Part shown: positions 10,311 through 19,665 of the stretch, piece by piece
How positions within the stretch are numbered: position 1 is the stretch's first letter
How the letters are laid out: each line of letters starts with the position of its first letter
NCBI GenBank assembly: GCA_019637855.1
Contig: JAHBUX010000007.1
Location: 103,211-167,210 of the forward strand
DNA from: Bdellovibrionales bacterium
Lineage (GTDB): Bacteria; Bdellovibrionota; Bdellovibrionia; Bdellovibrionales; UBA1609
Direction of reading: 5' to 3'
Length of the DNA: 64,000 nucleotides
Translations under genes and position numbers: made by a program
The notes under the pieces: model-generated
The model's input: the letters and a program-made list of their open reading frames with translations, nothing else
The model's database searches: none
What the model was told of the DNA's origin: nothing

Positions 10311-11249
10311 ATGAAATCGTGGGTCACGATCGCATTGGTATTGGGCCTATGCGTTGGCTGCCGTCCAAGCGATCAAAACATCAAATCAGTGCGTGATCGC
10401 GTAATGGCTGGAGAATTCGTTCAGTTCAGCCGCAACGGCCAAGGTATCTGCGGGGGCGACTTCGGCTGGGACGATATGCGCCTCACCGATGAAGTCGAGC
10501 TCATGCGCGTGGTGGCAAAGAAACAAGGCTCCTACATCGCACCGGGCTTTAGCGCCTGCTACCGGGTCGGCGATACAGTGACCCTCGAACTGAACAGCAA
10601 ACGCGGCGTTGCGCGCGGCCAAGTGCGCATCGATGCGGTGGGCCTGGTTTTGCTCGATAAACTTTATGGCCGCAACGCTCAGAAAATGAGCGGACGGTTC
10701 TTTCAATCCTCCGACAACTTGGACAGATACAAAGCCGGCCTGACCAATCGCATGTATCCCGAAATGGAAGGCGTTGTGACCGTAGTCAACTTCACCTACA
10801 TTCGCGGCAGCGCGCCTGACGAAGCGACGTTAAAGGCAAAAGAGGAAGAACTCAGCGAAACATCCGCATACAAAGAAACTTCGAAAGAGGGCGATTCGCT
10901 CGGCAAGTGCAACAACTGGACGGACTTCGACATCCATCCCGACGTGCTTGAGAAAATAAAATCCGGCGAGCTGCGCAGCTGGTATCGCCTAGGCACGCAG
11001 AACTGCCTGCAACAAGGTGTGGAAGCGGGTCTGCGCCTAAATCGCGACTTGAAATCACCGATCGTGGCCAAAGTGAAAGTGACCAAGATCAAATCCTTCC
11101 GCGTGAAGTTTATGGAGCCGAGCTTTTTCGAACTCAATGGTTTCAAATACGAAACTCTGAAGTCCATGATTCTTAAAGAGAACGAAGTGAAGAAAAATGA
11201 ATTTATGACCGTAACGGACTTCGAATACATTGGCGAGGTGACCCCGTGA
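10311..11249 (+). CDS. Putative lipoprotein, first gene of a three-gene operon
   Basis: 312 residues with a strong ribosome site (GGGGGGAAATC) before the ATG. The N terminus MKSWVTIALVLGLCVGC is a signal sequence ending in VGC, an atypical lipobox with Cys17 as the lipidation site. The mature protein contains charged, beta-rich segments and several further Cys (GICGGD, SACYRVGD, LGKCNNWTD, TQNCLQQG). It looks like two related halves, each with a GxxVTLEL/VKVTKIKSFRVKF type strand pair, but no family was recognised. It ends in a 4-nt overlap (GTGA) with the nuclease-fold lipoprotein, so the two are translated together. Location is probably the periplasmic face of a membrane. Confidence 0.7.
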   Translation: MKSWVTIALVLGLCVGCRPSDQNIKSVRDRVMAGEFVQFSRNGQGICGGDFGWDDMRLTDEVELMRVVAKKQGSYIAPGFSACYRVGDTVTLELNSKRGVARGQVRIDAVGLVLLDKLYGRNAQKMSGRFFQSSDNLDRYKAGLTNRMYPEMEGVVTVVNFTYIRGSAPDEATLKAKEEELSETSAYKETSKEGDSLGKCNNWTDFDIHPDVLEKIKSGELRSWYRLGTQNCLQQGVEAGLRLNRDLKSPIVAKVKVTKIKSFRVKFMEPSFFELNGFKYETLKSMILKENEVKKNEFMTVTDFEYIGEVTP

Positions 11250-12337
11250 AACGCTTTCTCCTCATCGCCCTCTTCTTCCTTTCGGCCTGCGCCTCGAAAC
11301 CCGTTCAGACCGTCGACAACACCGCGAAGATTCGTGTTTTGACCTACAACGTAGAAAATCTCTTTGATCTCGAACGTGATCCGGAGAAAAACGACAACAC
11401 CTTTTTGCCTGAAGCCACCAAGAGCAGTGATCCCACCCATCAAAACCGCTGTATCGTGACCAACAACTCACGCTACCGGGCCGAAGAGTGCATCGGCAAA
11501 GACTGGTCGCCCGCGGTCTTGGATCGCAAGCTCGCGCGCCTAACCGATGTGGTTCGCCAAGTGAACGATGGCTTAGGCCCCGACATCTTGATCTTACAAG
11601 AGGTCGAAAGCTTGAAGGTTCTGGAAAAATGGCGTGAGGAACATTTGAAAGAGATGGGCTATTCGACCATCGCCTATGTCAAAGGCCCCGACGAGCGCGG
11701 CATCAACCCGGCCGTGTTCTCGCGCTTTCCGCTGGTCGGCGAACCGGTTTTGCACGAGATCGATTTTACCTCCATCGAACCCAACCCTCGCCCCTCGCGC
11801 GGAATTCTCGAAGCTCATCTCCGTCTGCCCGATGGTGAGACCCTGGCCGTGTTCGCGGTGCACTTTCCCTCACAGGGCGCACCGACCCAGTTCCGTAAGG
11901 TCGCCGTACAACACCTGATGGCGGCCACTGCCAAAGCTCCCGCCGGAATGCCTGTTTTGGTGGGCGGTGATTTCAACATCACCTCCAAAGAGGATTACAA
12001 AGAGAAATATTTCCCCGGCATGCTGGCCAAAGAATTCGCTGTTTCGCACTTGGTGGGCTGCAAGGGCTGCGTCGGCACAAGCTACTTCTCGCGCGACAAC
12101 ACCTGGTCGTTCTTTGATGTCTTGCTGTTCAATAAAAACCTGACTTCAGGACAAGGCCGTTGGCAACTCGATCGCGACTCTATCCGCATAGTGAACTCGA
12201 GCATTTATCAAATGCGCTTTGATGGCAAACCCGCCCGCTTCTCGCGCGCCGGCTCCGCCACTGGAGTCAGCGATCACTGGCCCATGTACGCCGAACTGCG
12301 CGCCAACGAGCCGCCGAAAGTGGGAGTTAATCCATGA
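11246..12337 (+). CDS. Endonuclease/exonuclease/phosphatase-family lipoprotein
   Basis: 363 residues from a GTG overlapping the upstream stop. The signal MKRFLLIALFFLSAC has a good lipobox (LSAC), so it is a lipoprotein. The EEP (DNase I-like) motifs are present in order: LTYNVENLFD, ILILQEVES, GINPAVFSR, FAVHFPSQG, VGGDFNIT and SDHWPMYAEL at the C terminus. These supply the metal-binding Asn/Glu and the catalytic Asp/His residues of the fold. Members hydrolyse phosphodiesters in nucleic acids, phosphoinositides or sphingomyelin, so the substrate cannot be named. Lipid anchoring in the envelope would fit breakdown of extracellular or prey DNA, but this is inference. It overlaps the next gene by 4 nt (ATGA). 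Confidence 0.88.
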   Translation: MKRFLLIALFFLSACASKPVQTVDNTAKIRVLTYNVENLFDLERDPEKNDNTFLPEATKSSDPTHQNRCIVTNNSRYRAEECIGKDWSPAVLDRKLARLTDVVRQVNDGLGPDILILQEVESLKVLEKWREEHLKEMGYSTIAYVKGPDERGINPAVFSRFPLVGEPVLHEIDFTSIEPNPRPSRGILEAHLRLPDGETLAVFAVHFPSQGAPTQFRKVAVQHLMAATAKAPAGMPVLVGGDFNITSKEDYKEKYFPGMLAKEFAVSHLVGCKGCVGTSYFSRDNTWSFFDVLLFNKNLTSGQGRWQLDRDSIRIVNSSIYQMRFDGKPARFSRAGSATGVSDHWPMYAELRANEPPKVGVNP

Positions 12338-13245
12338 GATTCTTATTTGCTCTGTGCGCACTGCTCTTTTCCGCCCAAGCCTTCGCGCAGTTCTCCGTGG
12401 TCGAATGGGATGCGGACAGCCGCTTTCGCCTACTGGGCCAACAATGGTCGCCCAGCTTCTTCAGCCTCGCCGCGATTGAACCCGATCAAGTCGACGCCGG
12501 TGGCGCGCGTTTAAGCACCTACAACTACTTCACCTTCGCCACTTGGACAGGCGACAATATGCGTTTCAAATTCCGCGTGCCGTTCACCTATGGCACCGCT
12601 GGAACTGATCGCTTCAACGGCATCAAACAGAACAAAGCCGAGTTTCAATTTCAAGACATCATCTTAGCCCTGCAGTCCTCCGACATGTGGGTTCTGCCAT
12701 GGGACCTGGGCACCTACTGGGAAGCGCGCATCTACCTGCCCACCGGCGAGAGCTCCAGCGCCATGGGCAAGATCGCCTCTTTCCGTAACGAATTCATTTT
12801 CACCAAGATGTTCGCTCGCGAGTTCGGCCTCGAGTACGATCAGAAGCTGATGTACCACATGCAGTCGCGCACGGCTTACGAGAACACTTTTGAAAATCAA
12901 ATGGGCTTTATGCAGACCAGTGCCACGTTAACCAAGCAGTTCGAGGTCGATCACTGGGTCAATGCTTGGTACAAAGTGAATCCGGCTTTGAGCTTCGGCT
13001 GGAAGGTCGGCGCCGAGGACACTTGGTGGAATCGCTCGGCTGAAAATGGCGGCGCCTCGGGTCCGAAGAGCAAAGAGCCCGAACACCTAGTGAAGACCGG
13101 CCCCTCGGCGCGCTTTTCATTCACAAAGAAAGCCAATTTCCTGTTGAGCGTGGATGACAAAGTAGCCTGGGTCAACCGACGTGAACTCGGCCGCTTTCTG
13201 GCCAAGAACACGCAAGTCGTTCTGTTGAGCTTTATTACTTTCTAA
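12334..13245 (+). CDS. Outer-membrane beta-barrel protein
   Basis: 303 residues with a cleavable signal peptide (MRFLFALCALLFSAQAFA). The mature part alternates polar and aromatic residues in strand-like segments (TYNYFTFATWTG, MRFKFRVPFTYG, TYWEARIYLPTG, ALSFGWKVGAEDTWW, ARFSFTKKANFLLSV) and ends LLSFITF, with the terminal Phe recognised by the Bam machinery. It is the last gene of the 10311-13245 operon, so it may move a product related to the upstream nuclease or lipoprotein across the outer membrane. No specific porin family was recognised. It converges with and overlaps the next minus-strand gene by 4 nt. Confidence 0.7.
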   Translation: MRFLFALCALLFSAQAFAQFSVVEWDADSRFRLLGQQWSPSFFSLAAIEPDQVDAGGARLSTYNYFTFATWTGDNMRFKFRVPFTYGTAGTDRFNGIKQNKAEFQFQDIILALQSSDMWVLPWDLGTYWEARIYLPTGESSSAMGKIASFRNEFIFTKMFAREFGLEYDQKLMYHMQSRTAYENTFENQMGFMQTSATLTKQFEVDHWVNAWYKVNPALSFGWKVGAEDTWWNRSAENGGASGPKSKEPEHLVKTGPSARFSFTKKANFLLSVDDKVAWVNRRELGRFLAKNTQVVLLSFITF

Positions 13246-14873
13246 ACCGCGCGCGAGGGCGCCGTCGGCATCTCTCTTAGAGCAGCCGGTTGAAAGCTTG
13301 AGCTCTGTGCTTTGTGCAGAGCCAACTGCCACGATGGCGCCAGCTTACTCCAGTTGGCGTGATCCAAAATATACCCCTCGGGCATACTCGGATGCAGCTC
13401 TTCGTAGGTTCTGACGCGCCCATCGGTCAAACGACGATTCACGTCCGCACGCTGCAGTTCGCTGGGATGGTGATAGCCCAGAGCCGCCAGCAACTCCACA
13501 AAGGCATGCACGGTTTCATGATGATAGCGGGCCACGCGATCTTTTTTGTGCGGGATGTGCAAGCCCTTCACCAGCTGAGGATTGCTGGTGGCCACACCGG
13601 TGGGACACTCGTTGGAGTTGCACTTGAGCGCCTGAATACAACCCATCGCCAGCATCATTCCACGCGCGCTGCTGACCATGTCCGCGCCCATCGCCAAGCG
13701 TTTCAAAATATCAAACGACGTGAACACTTTGCCCGAACCGATCACGCGGATGTCTTGCTTGAGGCCGAAGCCGCGCAGAGCATCGACGACGAAACTGAGG
13801 CCGTCTTCAAGCGGCGCGCCCACATAGTTGGTGAACTCAAGCGGCGCCGCACCCGTCCCGCCCTCACCACCGTCGACAGTGATAAAATCAGGTTTGATTC
13901 CGGTTTCGATCATGGCTTTACAGATGGCGATAAATTCGTGTTTGTTGCCAACGCAGAGTTTGAAGCCAACTGGCTTGCCGTCAGAAAGATCGCGCAGGCG
14001 TTTTACAAAACTTAAAAGTTCTTTGGGGGTAGAGAAGGCTGCGTGCGCCGCCGGTGACATCACATCTTTGCCTTGCGGGACAAGACGGATTTTCGCCACC
14101 TCTTCACTCACCTTTTGCGCCGGTAAAATTCCACCTTTGCCGGGCTTGGCACCTTGTGAAAGCTTGATCTCGATCATTTTGCAGTTCGGAAGAATGGCGC
14201 GTTCACGAAACGCCTCTTCGTTGAAGCGGCCGTCGGGCGTGCGGCAACCGAAATAGCCGGTGCCGATCTGCCAACACAAATCACCACCCAGCAAATGATA
14301 GGGGCTCATGCCGCCTTCACCCGTGTTGTGATAAAAGTGGCCCTTTTGTGCGCCTAAATTGAGCGCGCTCACCGCCGCGGAAGAAAGTGCGCCGTAACTC
14401 ATGGCCGAGATATTCATCACGCTGGCCAGGTAAGGTTGCCTGCAATCGGGGCCGCCAACCAAGATGCGCACGTCTTTCGTGCTGACGGGTTTGGGCGTGA
14501 TGGTGTGATTGACCCACTCATAGTGTTCGCTATGCACGTCGAGCTGAGTGCCGAACGGCTGCGTTTCAAGAGCGCCCTTAGCGCGCTGGTAAATCACGGA
14601 GCGGATGTCGCGCGGAATCGGGCGACCGCTTTGGTTGGATTCCACGAAGTACTGCTGCAGCTCGGGACGAATCATCTCAAAGAGGTAGCGCACGTTTCCG
14701 ATCAACGGAAAATTTCTGCGGATCGCTTGGCGGGTTTGCAAAGCATCGTTCATACCGATGAGAAACACCGGAGCGAGCACGATCAGCGACCATAGCACCG
14801 GTGGCCAGAACCACGAAGTCAGTCCAACCGCTGCAAAAATCACCGCTGAGATTAAGAAAAATTCACGCCGCAT
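13242..14873 (-). CDS. FMN-binding glutamate synthase-family protein, membrane-anchored
   Basis: 543 residues; GGAGG precedes the ATG. Two hydrophobic segments at the N terminus (FFLISAVIFAAVGLTSWF, LWSLIVLAPVFLIGM) are followed by a GltB-type FMN-binding alpha/beta barrel. Family signatures are MNISAMSYGALSSAA, GEGGMSPYH, IEIKLSQGAKPGKGG, FITVDGGEGGTGAAP, VIGSGKVFTSFDI, and a Cys pair region (MGCIQALKCNSNECPTGVAT) that resembles the 3Fe-4S cluster of glutamate synthase. No amidotransferase domain is present. Such stand-alone membrane-linked proteins are common in proteobacteria, and their physiological reaction is not established. It converges on the outer-membrane protein gene. Confidence 0.9.
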   Translation of the reverse strand: MRREFFLISAVIFAAVGLTSWFWPPVLWSLIVLAPVFLIGMNDALQTRQAIRRNFPLIGNVRYLFEMIRPELQQYFVESNQSGRPIPRDIRSVIYQRAKGALETQPFGTQLDVHSEHYEWVNHTITPKPVSTKDVRILVGGPDCRQPYLASVMNISAMSYGALSSAAVSALNLGAQKGHFYHNTGEGGMSPYHLLGGDLCWQIGTGYFGCRTPDGRFNEEAFRERAILPNCKMIEIKLSQGAKPGKGGILPAQKVSEEVAKIRLVPQGKDVMSPAAHAAFSTPKELLSFVKRLRDLSDGKPVGFKLCVGNKHEFIAICKAMIETGIKPDFITVDGGEGGTGAAPLEFTNYVGAPLEDGLSFVVDALRGFGLKQDIRVIGSGKVFTSFDILKRLAMGADMVSSARGMMLAMGCIQALKCNSNECPTGVATSNPQLVKGLHIPHKKDRVARYHHETVHAFVELLAALGYHHPSELQRADVNRRLTDGRVRTYEELHPSMPEGYILDHANWSKLAPSWQLALHKAQSSSFQPAALREMPTAPSRAV

Positions 14874-15000
14874 GAGGATGTTCCTCCCTCAGGAACTATT
14901 TTAAATCGCTACGAAAAACACACAAGGCTGGGACTTGACAGAACCAGACCGCGACCTCAAATTTTCGTTAAGTCTTATGGACTAAAGAAGGAGTTCCACA

Positions 15001-15888
15001 ATGTGGGCTGTAGCTAAACGAATTTTCCTGTTTGCCGTGGTGAACATCCTCATCCTGGTGACGCTGTCGATCGCCTTTAGTGTAGTGACCTCGGCTTTCG
15101 GCATCTCCATGGGCACCGAGCAAACAATCTGGCTGTGGTACGCCGTCCTTGGTTTTGGTGGCGCGTTCATCAGCTTGGCCATGTCACGACAAATGGCCAA
15201 ATGGATGATGGGCGTTCAAATCATTGATCCCACCACCAACGATCCCGGCCAACGTCGTTTGGTTGAGATGGTGCACAACCTGGCTCGTCAAGCTCGTCTT
15301 CCGGCTATGCCTGAAGTCGGTATTTATGACAGCCCCGAAGTGAACGCATTTGCCACTGGTCCGACCAAAGCTCGGGCGCTTGTGGCTGTGAGCACAGGTT
15401 TGCTTCATCGCATGGATCAAGACGCGGTCGAAGGCGTTTTAGGTCACGAGGTCGCGCACATCGCTAACGGTGATATGGTGACCATGACTTTGCTGCAAGG
15501 TTTGATCAACACCATGGTGCTCATCGTGGCTCGAATTATTTCGGGTATCATTGCCAGCAACGTGGACGAGCGCGGTCGTGATGCGATTCGCTTGGTCACG
15601 TTCTACGCTCTACAAATCGTGTTGAGCTTGCTGGGCAGCCTTGTAGTCAGCTACTTCTCGCGCCTGCGCGAGTACCGCGCCGATGCCGGTGGCGCCCGTT
15701 TGGCGGGACGCGATCGTATGTTGGCCGGTTTGAAGTCGCTACGCGATGTTTATGGTCATGTGGATGAAAGCCAGCAGGCGTTGGCCACCTTGAAAATATC
15801 GGGTCACGCTTCGAGCTTTTTGGCGTTGTTCTCCACACACCCTCCGCTGGAAGAACGCATTCGCCGTCTCGAAGCCTACTCTGTATAA
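15001..15888 (+). CDS. htpX: Membrane zinc protease HtpX
   Basis: 295 residues, typical HtpX length. AAGGAG lies 8 nt before the ATG, and a TTGACA at 14935-14940 may be the -35 box, though the -10 is weak. Two N-terminal transmembrane segments (FLFAVVNILILVTLSIAF and a second around LWYAVLGFGGAFISLAM) precede the M48 peptidase domain with H149-E150-x-x-H153 (HEVAH) and the third zinc ligand E224 in REYRAD; two further hydrophobic stretches lie between them. HtpX removes misfolded inner-membrane proteins, often together with FtsH. It is divergent from the glutamate-synthase-like gene. Confidence 0.95.
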   Translation: MWAVAKRIFLFAVVNILILVTLSIAFSVVTSAFGISMGTEQTIWLWYAVLGFGGAFISLAMSRQMAKWMMGVQIIDPTTNDPGQRRLVEMVHNLARQARLPAMPEVGIYDSPEVNAFATGPTKARALVAVSTGLLHRMDQDAVEGVLGHEVAHIANGDMVTMTLLQGLINTMVLIVARIISGIIASNVDERGRDAIRLVTFYALQIVLSLLGSLVVSYFSRLREYRADAGGARLAGRDRMLAGLKSLRDVYGHVDESQQALATLKISGHASSFLALFSTHPPLEERIRRLEAYSV

Positions 15889-15912
15889 CTCGATCTAAGT
15901 CGAGCTTCGCCG

Positions 15913-15936
15913 CCCGGGTCAATTCGGCCCGGGTTT
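15913..15936 (+). terminator. Terminator hairpin after htpX
   Basis: An 8-bp GC stem with one G-T pair (arms 15913-15920 and 15926-15933), loop AATTC, followed by TTT. It lies 25 nt after the htpX stop and just before the promoter of the next gene. A smaller hairpin, CTCGA/TCGAG, is at 15889-15904. Confidence 0.65.
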
Positions 15937-15939
15937 GGC

Positions 15940-15969
15940 TTGTCCCGTCCTACGCCCCTCCCCTACAAT
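15940..15969 (+). promoter_or_regulatory. Sigma-70-like promoter for a leaderless mRNA
   Basis: TTGTCC (15940-15945), 18-bp spacer, TACAAT (15964-15969), then 6 nt to the ATG at 15976. Transcription would start at or within a base or two of the ATG, and there is no Shine-Dalgarno sequence. Confidence 0.65.
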
Positions 15970-15975
15970 TTACAC

Positions 15976-18054
15976 ATGTCGATTCTTCGAGCTAGTTTAG
16001 CGATGGCGATGATGGTGGCCTTAGGCTGTCACTCCACTTCCTTGCGTTCACCGCCCAATGTGAATGAGAACGAAACTCAAGGCCGTTGGTTTCGCGACTA
16101 CAAGGCCGCACGCCTGCTGAGTCTTGAAGAGAAGTTCGATGACGCTTGCAAGATTTTTAAAGCGCTGGCGGCGGACGAGAAGTTCCCCGCTCGCAAAGTG
16201 GCCGAGATGCGCGCATGGGAAACTTGCGCGGGAACAGAACCCAGTCAGATCGATCGCTCGCAAGTGCCGTCGTACATGAAAGATTTGGCATTGCAGGTCA
16301 GCTTGCAATTGGCCCAAGCACAGTCCGACAAGCCGGCTGAGCTTGAGTTGGCCTCCGAGAAATCAAAGCAGCGTCTCACTCAGACAGAAAAGGTGAAGTG
16401 GATTCAGTTGGCGATAGAGCGCGCGGTTGAACTTAAACAAGAAGATCGCATCAAGGATTTGAACAAACGCCTTTATCAAATCGCTCCCCGCCTGAATCCG
16501 GCCCCTAAGGAGAAAGACTATCTCGCGGTGGCGGCCGACTTCCGCATGGCACGCCAGTTTGAGAAGTCGCGCGACTACTATGAGCGCGTGATCAAAGGCG
16601 GCGCTCGCATCGAAGACAAACTGACGGCGTTAAAAGGCCTGCGCTTAGCCGCGAAGAACGAACGCCGCAAGGACGGACATCTCGAGTCGTGCGCGCGGGT
16701 GGTGGACTTTCTGCGCCAGGCTTTGAAGCAGAATCCGCGTTCGCAGTTTTTGCGCTCAGCTAGCTATGATGCTCAGGTGCACCACGCCCGGGCGCTGTGG
16801 ACCAAAGGGCAAGCCAGCGAGGCGCGGGCGATTTTTGATCGCATTGAAAAGACGATGAAAGGTCGCATCTCTTTGGCCGAATTGTACTGGCTGAAGGGGC
16901 GCATGGCCGAAGAGGCGCAGGACTTCGCCGCCGTATCTAATTTTTTCTCGCGGGCTTTGAAAGAGAGAATCACTGATAGCGCCTTGCGCGACAAAATCTT
17001 ATGGTACAGCGCTTGGAACGAACGCCGCCAGGGTCACTATGAAGCTGCGGCCGCTCGCCTCACCGATTTGGATTTGAAAACGCAAGATGAATACTTGCGG
17101 GTGCGAGCGTTGTTTTGGTTGGGCCGCTCTCTAGCCGACGCCAAGAAGGATGACGAAGCCAAACTGGCCTATGAGAAAGTGATCACTCTAGACCCCTTGG
17201 GCTACTACGGTCTGTTGGCGCACAAGTCGTTGGGTTTGGCGATCACGCTGAAGACCAACGCCGACTCTTCCACATCGGGTGCGGGTTCAACTAATCTTCC
17301 GTTGGATACGGTTTTGGCCGAATGGCTCTATCTTTTGGATGAACGCGACGTGATGACCGCTCTGCTGGATGAGGCTTCGCAAGCCTACAAGAAGCAGAAG
17401 GATCAAAACGATGAAGGCTGGGTGGCGATGTTTAAGTTTTACGCCAAAGCCGGGCTTTACATGAAACTTTACGAAAGCCTTAGCAACTTAAGCCCCGAGC
17501 GTCGCAAAAGTGTTTTAGAAAACCATCCGGAACTTTTATTTCCACAGCCGTGGAACGAGGATGTGCGCACGGCCGCCCTGCAGTTCGGCGTGCAGGAAGA
17601 GTTACTCTACGCAATCATGCGCCAAGAGTCGGCTTTCGATCCGCGCGCCCGCAGCGTGGCCGATGCATTTGGTTTACTGCAAGTGTTGCCCGAAGTGGCT
17701 GAGAAGCTGGCCACCACTTACAAGATCCCTTACGGCCACATGGAGGACTTGTATACTCCGCGCACCAATATTCAAGTTGGCGCCGCTCATGTGAAGGAGT
17801 TGATGGAGGGGCATAAGGGGCAATTCATTCTGGCGGTGGCCGCTTACAACGCCAACGAAAATGCCATCCGCAACTGGATGAAAACCCGCTTCCGCGGCGA
17901 CTCGTTGGAGTTCATCGAAGAGATCCCCTACGAAGAAACGCGGGTCTACGTCCGCCTAGTTATGCGCAACATGATCTTCTACTCCCTGTTGAAATCCAAA
18001 AACGCCTCCATCGAATTCCCCGCCTGGGTCCTAAAGCTCGAAGGGGCGGGGTAG
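15976..18054 (+). CDS. Soluble lytic murein transglycosylase (Slt-type) lipoprotein
   Basis: 692 residues from the ATG at 15976; an upstream in-frame TTG at 15940 lies inside the promoter and is rejected. The signal MSILRASLAMAMMVALGC ends in a lipobox-like LGC. Residues 60-520 form a long alpha-helical TPR-like superhelix (for example KSRDYYERVIKGG, YEAAAARLTDLDL, KLAYEKVITLDPLGYYGLLAH), as in the Slt70 ring. The C-terminal SLT domain carries the catalytic Glu551 (MRQESAFDPRARS), then GLLQVLPEVAEKLA, LYTPRTNIQVGAAHV and AVAAYNANENAIRNW. It cleaves peptidoglycan glycan strands to anhydro-muropeptides. The stop codon lies within the left arm of a long palindrome. Confidence 0.9.
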   Translation: MSILRASLAMAMMVALGCHSTSLRSPPNVNENETQGRWFRDYKAARLLSLEEKFDDACKIFKALAADEKFPARKVAEMRAWETCAGTEPSQIDRSQVPSYMKDLALQVSLQLAQAQSDKPAELELASEKSKQRLTQTEKVKWIQLAIERAVELKQEDRIKDLNKRLYQIAPRLNPAPKEKDYLAVAADFRMARQFEKSRDYYERVIKGGARIEDKLTALKGLRLAAKNERRKDGHLESCARVVDFLRQALKQNPRSQFLRSASYDAQVHHARALWTKGQASEARAIFDRIEKTMKGRISLAELYWLKGRMAEEAQDFAAVSNFFSRALKERITDSALRDKILWYSAWNERRQGHYEAAAARLTDLDLKTQDEYLRVRALFWLGRSLADAKKDDEAKLAYEKVITLDPLGYYGLLAHKSLGLAITLKTNADSSTSGAGSTNLPLDTVLAEWLYLLDERDVMTALLDEASQAYKKQKDQNDEGWVAMFKFYAKAGLYMKLYESLSNLSPERRKSVLENHPELLFPQPWNEDVRTAALQFGVQEELLYAIMRQESAFDPRARSVADAFGLLQVLPEVAEKLATTYKIPYGHMEDLYTPRTNIQVGAAHVKELMEGHKGQFILAVAAYNANENAIRNWMKTRFRGDSLEFIEEIPYEETRVYVRLVMRNMIFYSLLKSKNASIEFPAWVLKLEGAG

Positions 18055-18149
18055 GGGCTAACATTTCCGGAAATATAGGCGAGATGAAGTCCGGCGGCCG
18101 ACCGCCGGACTTCATCTCGCCTATATTTCCGGAAATGTTAGCCCCTACC
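18050..18149. repeat. Long perfect palindrome, family A copy 1
   Basis: Arms 18050-18097 and 18102-18149 pair perfectly over 48 bp with a 4-nt loop. The arms contain a nested palindrome ATTTCCGGAAAT. The element includes the TAG stop of the transglycosylase gene. The outer 33 bases (18050-18082) match 53736-53768 at 31 positions; both mismatches are compensated in the opposite arms. As RNA it would be a very stable stem, so it can end transcription or protect the mRNA end. Confidence 0.9.
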
Positions 18150-18279
18150 TCCTGTCTACGGAGTTGACGAAGACCTATTAGTTTAGCAATGAAAATGGGC
18201 CGTTAGTGTTGTGAATTCAATGGGTTAGGTGCGGCAAGGGACTTGCTCATAGAGACTGTATGAGTGAGGAGTGCATCTC

Positions 18280-19665
18280 ATGAAATTCAGTCTCAAAAAT
18301 AGACGCCTTAGTTTAGCTCTCTTGGCCCTGTGTGCAGTTCAGTACTTTGCAACCACCGACTTTGAAAGCACCGACTCTTCCTCGGTTTCCAAGAAAGGCC
18401 GTTCGGCCGAACTTGGAAAACCTGTGCCGACCAAAAACAAGCCCGAAAAAGAAGTGGAAGTTCTGCTCAACGACCCGGCCATCTCCAGCGTTTGGGGATT
18501 GAAAATGACCGACTCGGCTAAGGCCTGGCGCATTTCGCAAGGCAGCCGCGACATCACCGTTTGCGTGATCGACACCGGCGCCGATATCCATCACCCCGAT
18601 TTGATCAACAATCTATGGGTTAACAAAGGCGAGGTCGGCAAGGACAGCCAAGGCCGCGACAAAGCCACCAACGGCATCGATGACGACGGCAACGGCCTGC
18701 GCGACGATGTTCACGGCTGGAACTTTGCGAACAACAGTAACGACGTGAGCGATCAACACGGCCACGGCACCCATATCGCTGGTATCATCGGCGCCGAAGG
18801 CGGCAACGGCATCGGGATCAGCGGCGTGTCTCCGAAAGTCAGCCTGATGATCCTTAAGTATTACGATCCCAAAGGCACCGACATGAACAACCTGGTCAAC
18901 ACGGTGAAAGCCATCGACTACGCCGTCAACAAAGACTGCAACATCATCAACTACTCGGGCGGAGGCGTCGCCCCCAGCCCCGACGAAAAAGCCGCCATCG
19001 AACGCGCCATGCGCAAAGGCATCCTATTCGTCGCCGCCGCCGGCAACGAACGCTCAAATTCGGACACGCACAAATACTATCCCGCCGACTACGGACTGCC
19101 CAACATCCTCAGCGTCACCGCCATCGATAAGAACAAGAAGGTTCTACCGTCCAGCAACTACGGCGAGCAGACAGTGGATATCGCCGCTCCCGGCAACGAC
19201 ATCATCTCCACATTGCCCAACGGCCAATACGGCTATATGACCGGAACTTCGCAAGCCACCGCCTACGCTTCAGGTGTGGCCGCGCTTGTGATGGCCAACA
19301 ATCCGAACTTACGCAAAGCCGATCAGATCATTAAATATCTCACCAAGACCGGCGATGACGATATCAACTTGGTGGGCAAGACTCGTTATCGCAAAAGACT
19401 GAACTCCTACCGCGCGCTCGCCATCCAAGACTCCGACCTTTCCTTCAACGGAGTGCGCACGGAGAACGCTTCTGCCTTCAGCAAGAACGAGTTTGCCTCA
19501 GACAAGAACGAAGATGAAGACGACAACAGCCGCGAGACCGCATCCAACACTCGCATCAATTCATTCGGTAAGCAGATTCAGTCGCACTTGGGACTGAAGC
19601 AGCTGCAGATTGTCCCGAAAGCGGAAGCCGCTCCAAGTGAGCAAACAACCGCCGGTACAGAGTGA
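18280..19665 (+). CDS. Secreted subtilisin-like serine protease (S8)
   Basis: 461 residues from the ATG at 18280, with GAGGAG about 9 nt upstream; an in-frame GTG at 18271 is an alternative. An N-terminal hydrophobic segment (LSLALLALCAVQYFA) serves as signal. The S8 catalytic triad is visible: Asp about 98 (CVIDTGAD), His about 162 (HGHGTHIAG) and Ser in GTSQATAYASG. A thermitase-like Ca-binding insert (NGIDDDGNGLRDD) follows the Asp. The C-terminal 80 residues are acidic and low-complexity with no known domain. It probably degrades protein outside the inner membrane. It converges with the zinc-ribbon gene with no gap. Confidence 0.93.
   Translation: MKFSLKNRRLSLALLALCAVQYFATTDFESTDSSSVSKKGRSAELGKPVPTKNKPEKEVEVLLNDPAISSVWGLKMTDSAKAWRISQGSRDITVCVIDTGADIHHPDLINNLWVNKGEVGKDSQGRDKATNGIDDDGNGLRDDVHGWNFANNSNDVSDQHGHGTHIAGIIGAEGGNGIGISGVSPKVSLMILKYYDPKGTDMNNLVNTVKAIDYAVNKDCNIINYSGGGVAPSPDEKAAIERAMRKGILFVAAAGNERSNSDTHKYYPADYGLPNILSVTAIDKNKKVLPSSNYGEQTVDIAAPGNDIISTLPNGQYGYMTGTSQATAYASGVAALVMANNPNLRKADQIIKYLTKTGDDDINLVGKTRYRKRLNSYRALAIQDSDLSFNGVRTENASAFSKNEFASDKNEDEDDNSRETASNTRINSFGKQIQSHLGLKQLQIVPKAEAAPSEQTTAGTE

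Noticed and set aside
13314..14015. Long open frame on the plus strand
   Set aside because: It is antisense to the glutamate-synthase-like gene, has no ribosome site, and its sequence has no domain. High GC third positions of the real gene create it.
18050..18149. Transposon terminal inverted repeats
   Set aside because: The two arms are only 4 nt apart and no transposase lies between or beside them; a compact palindromic element fits better.
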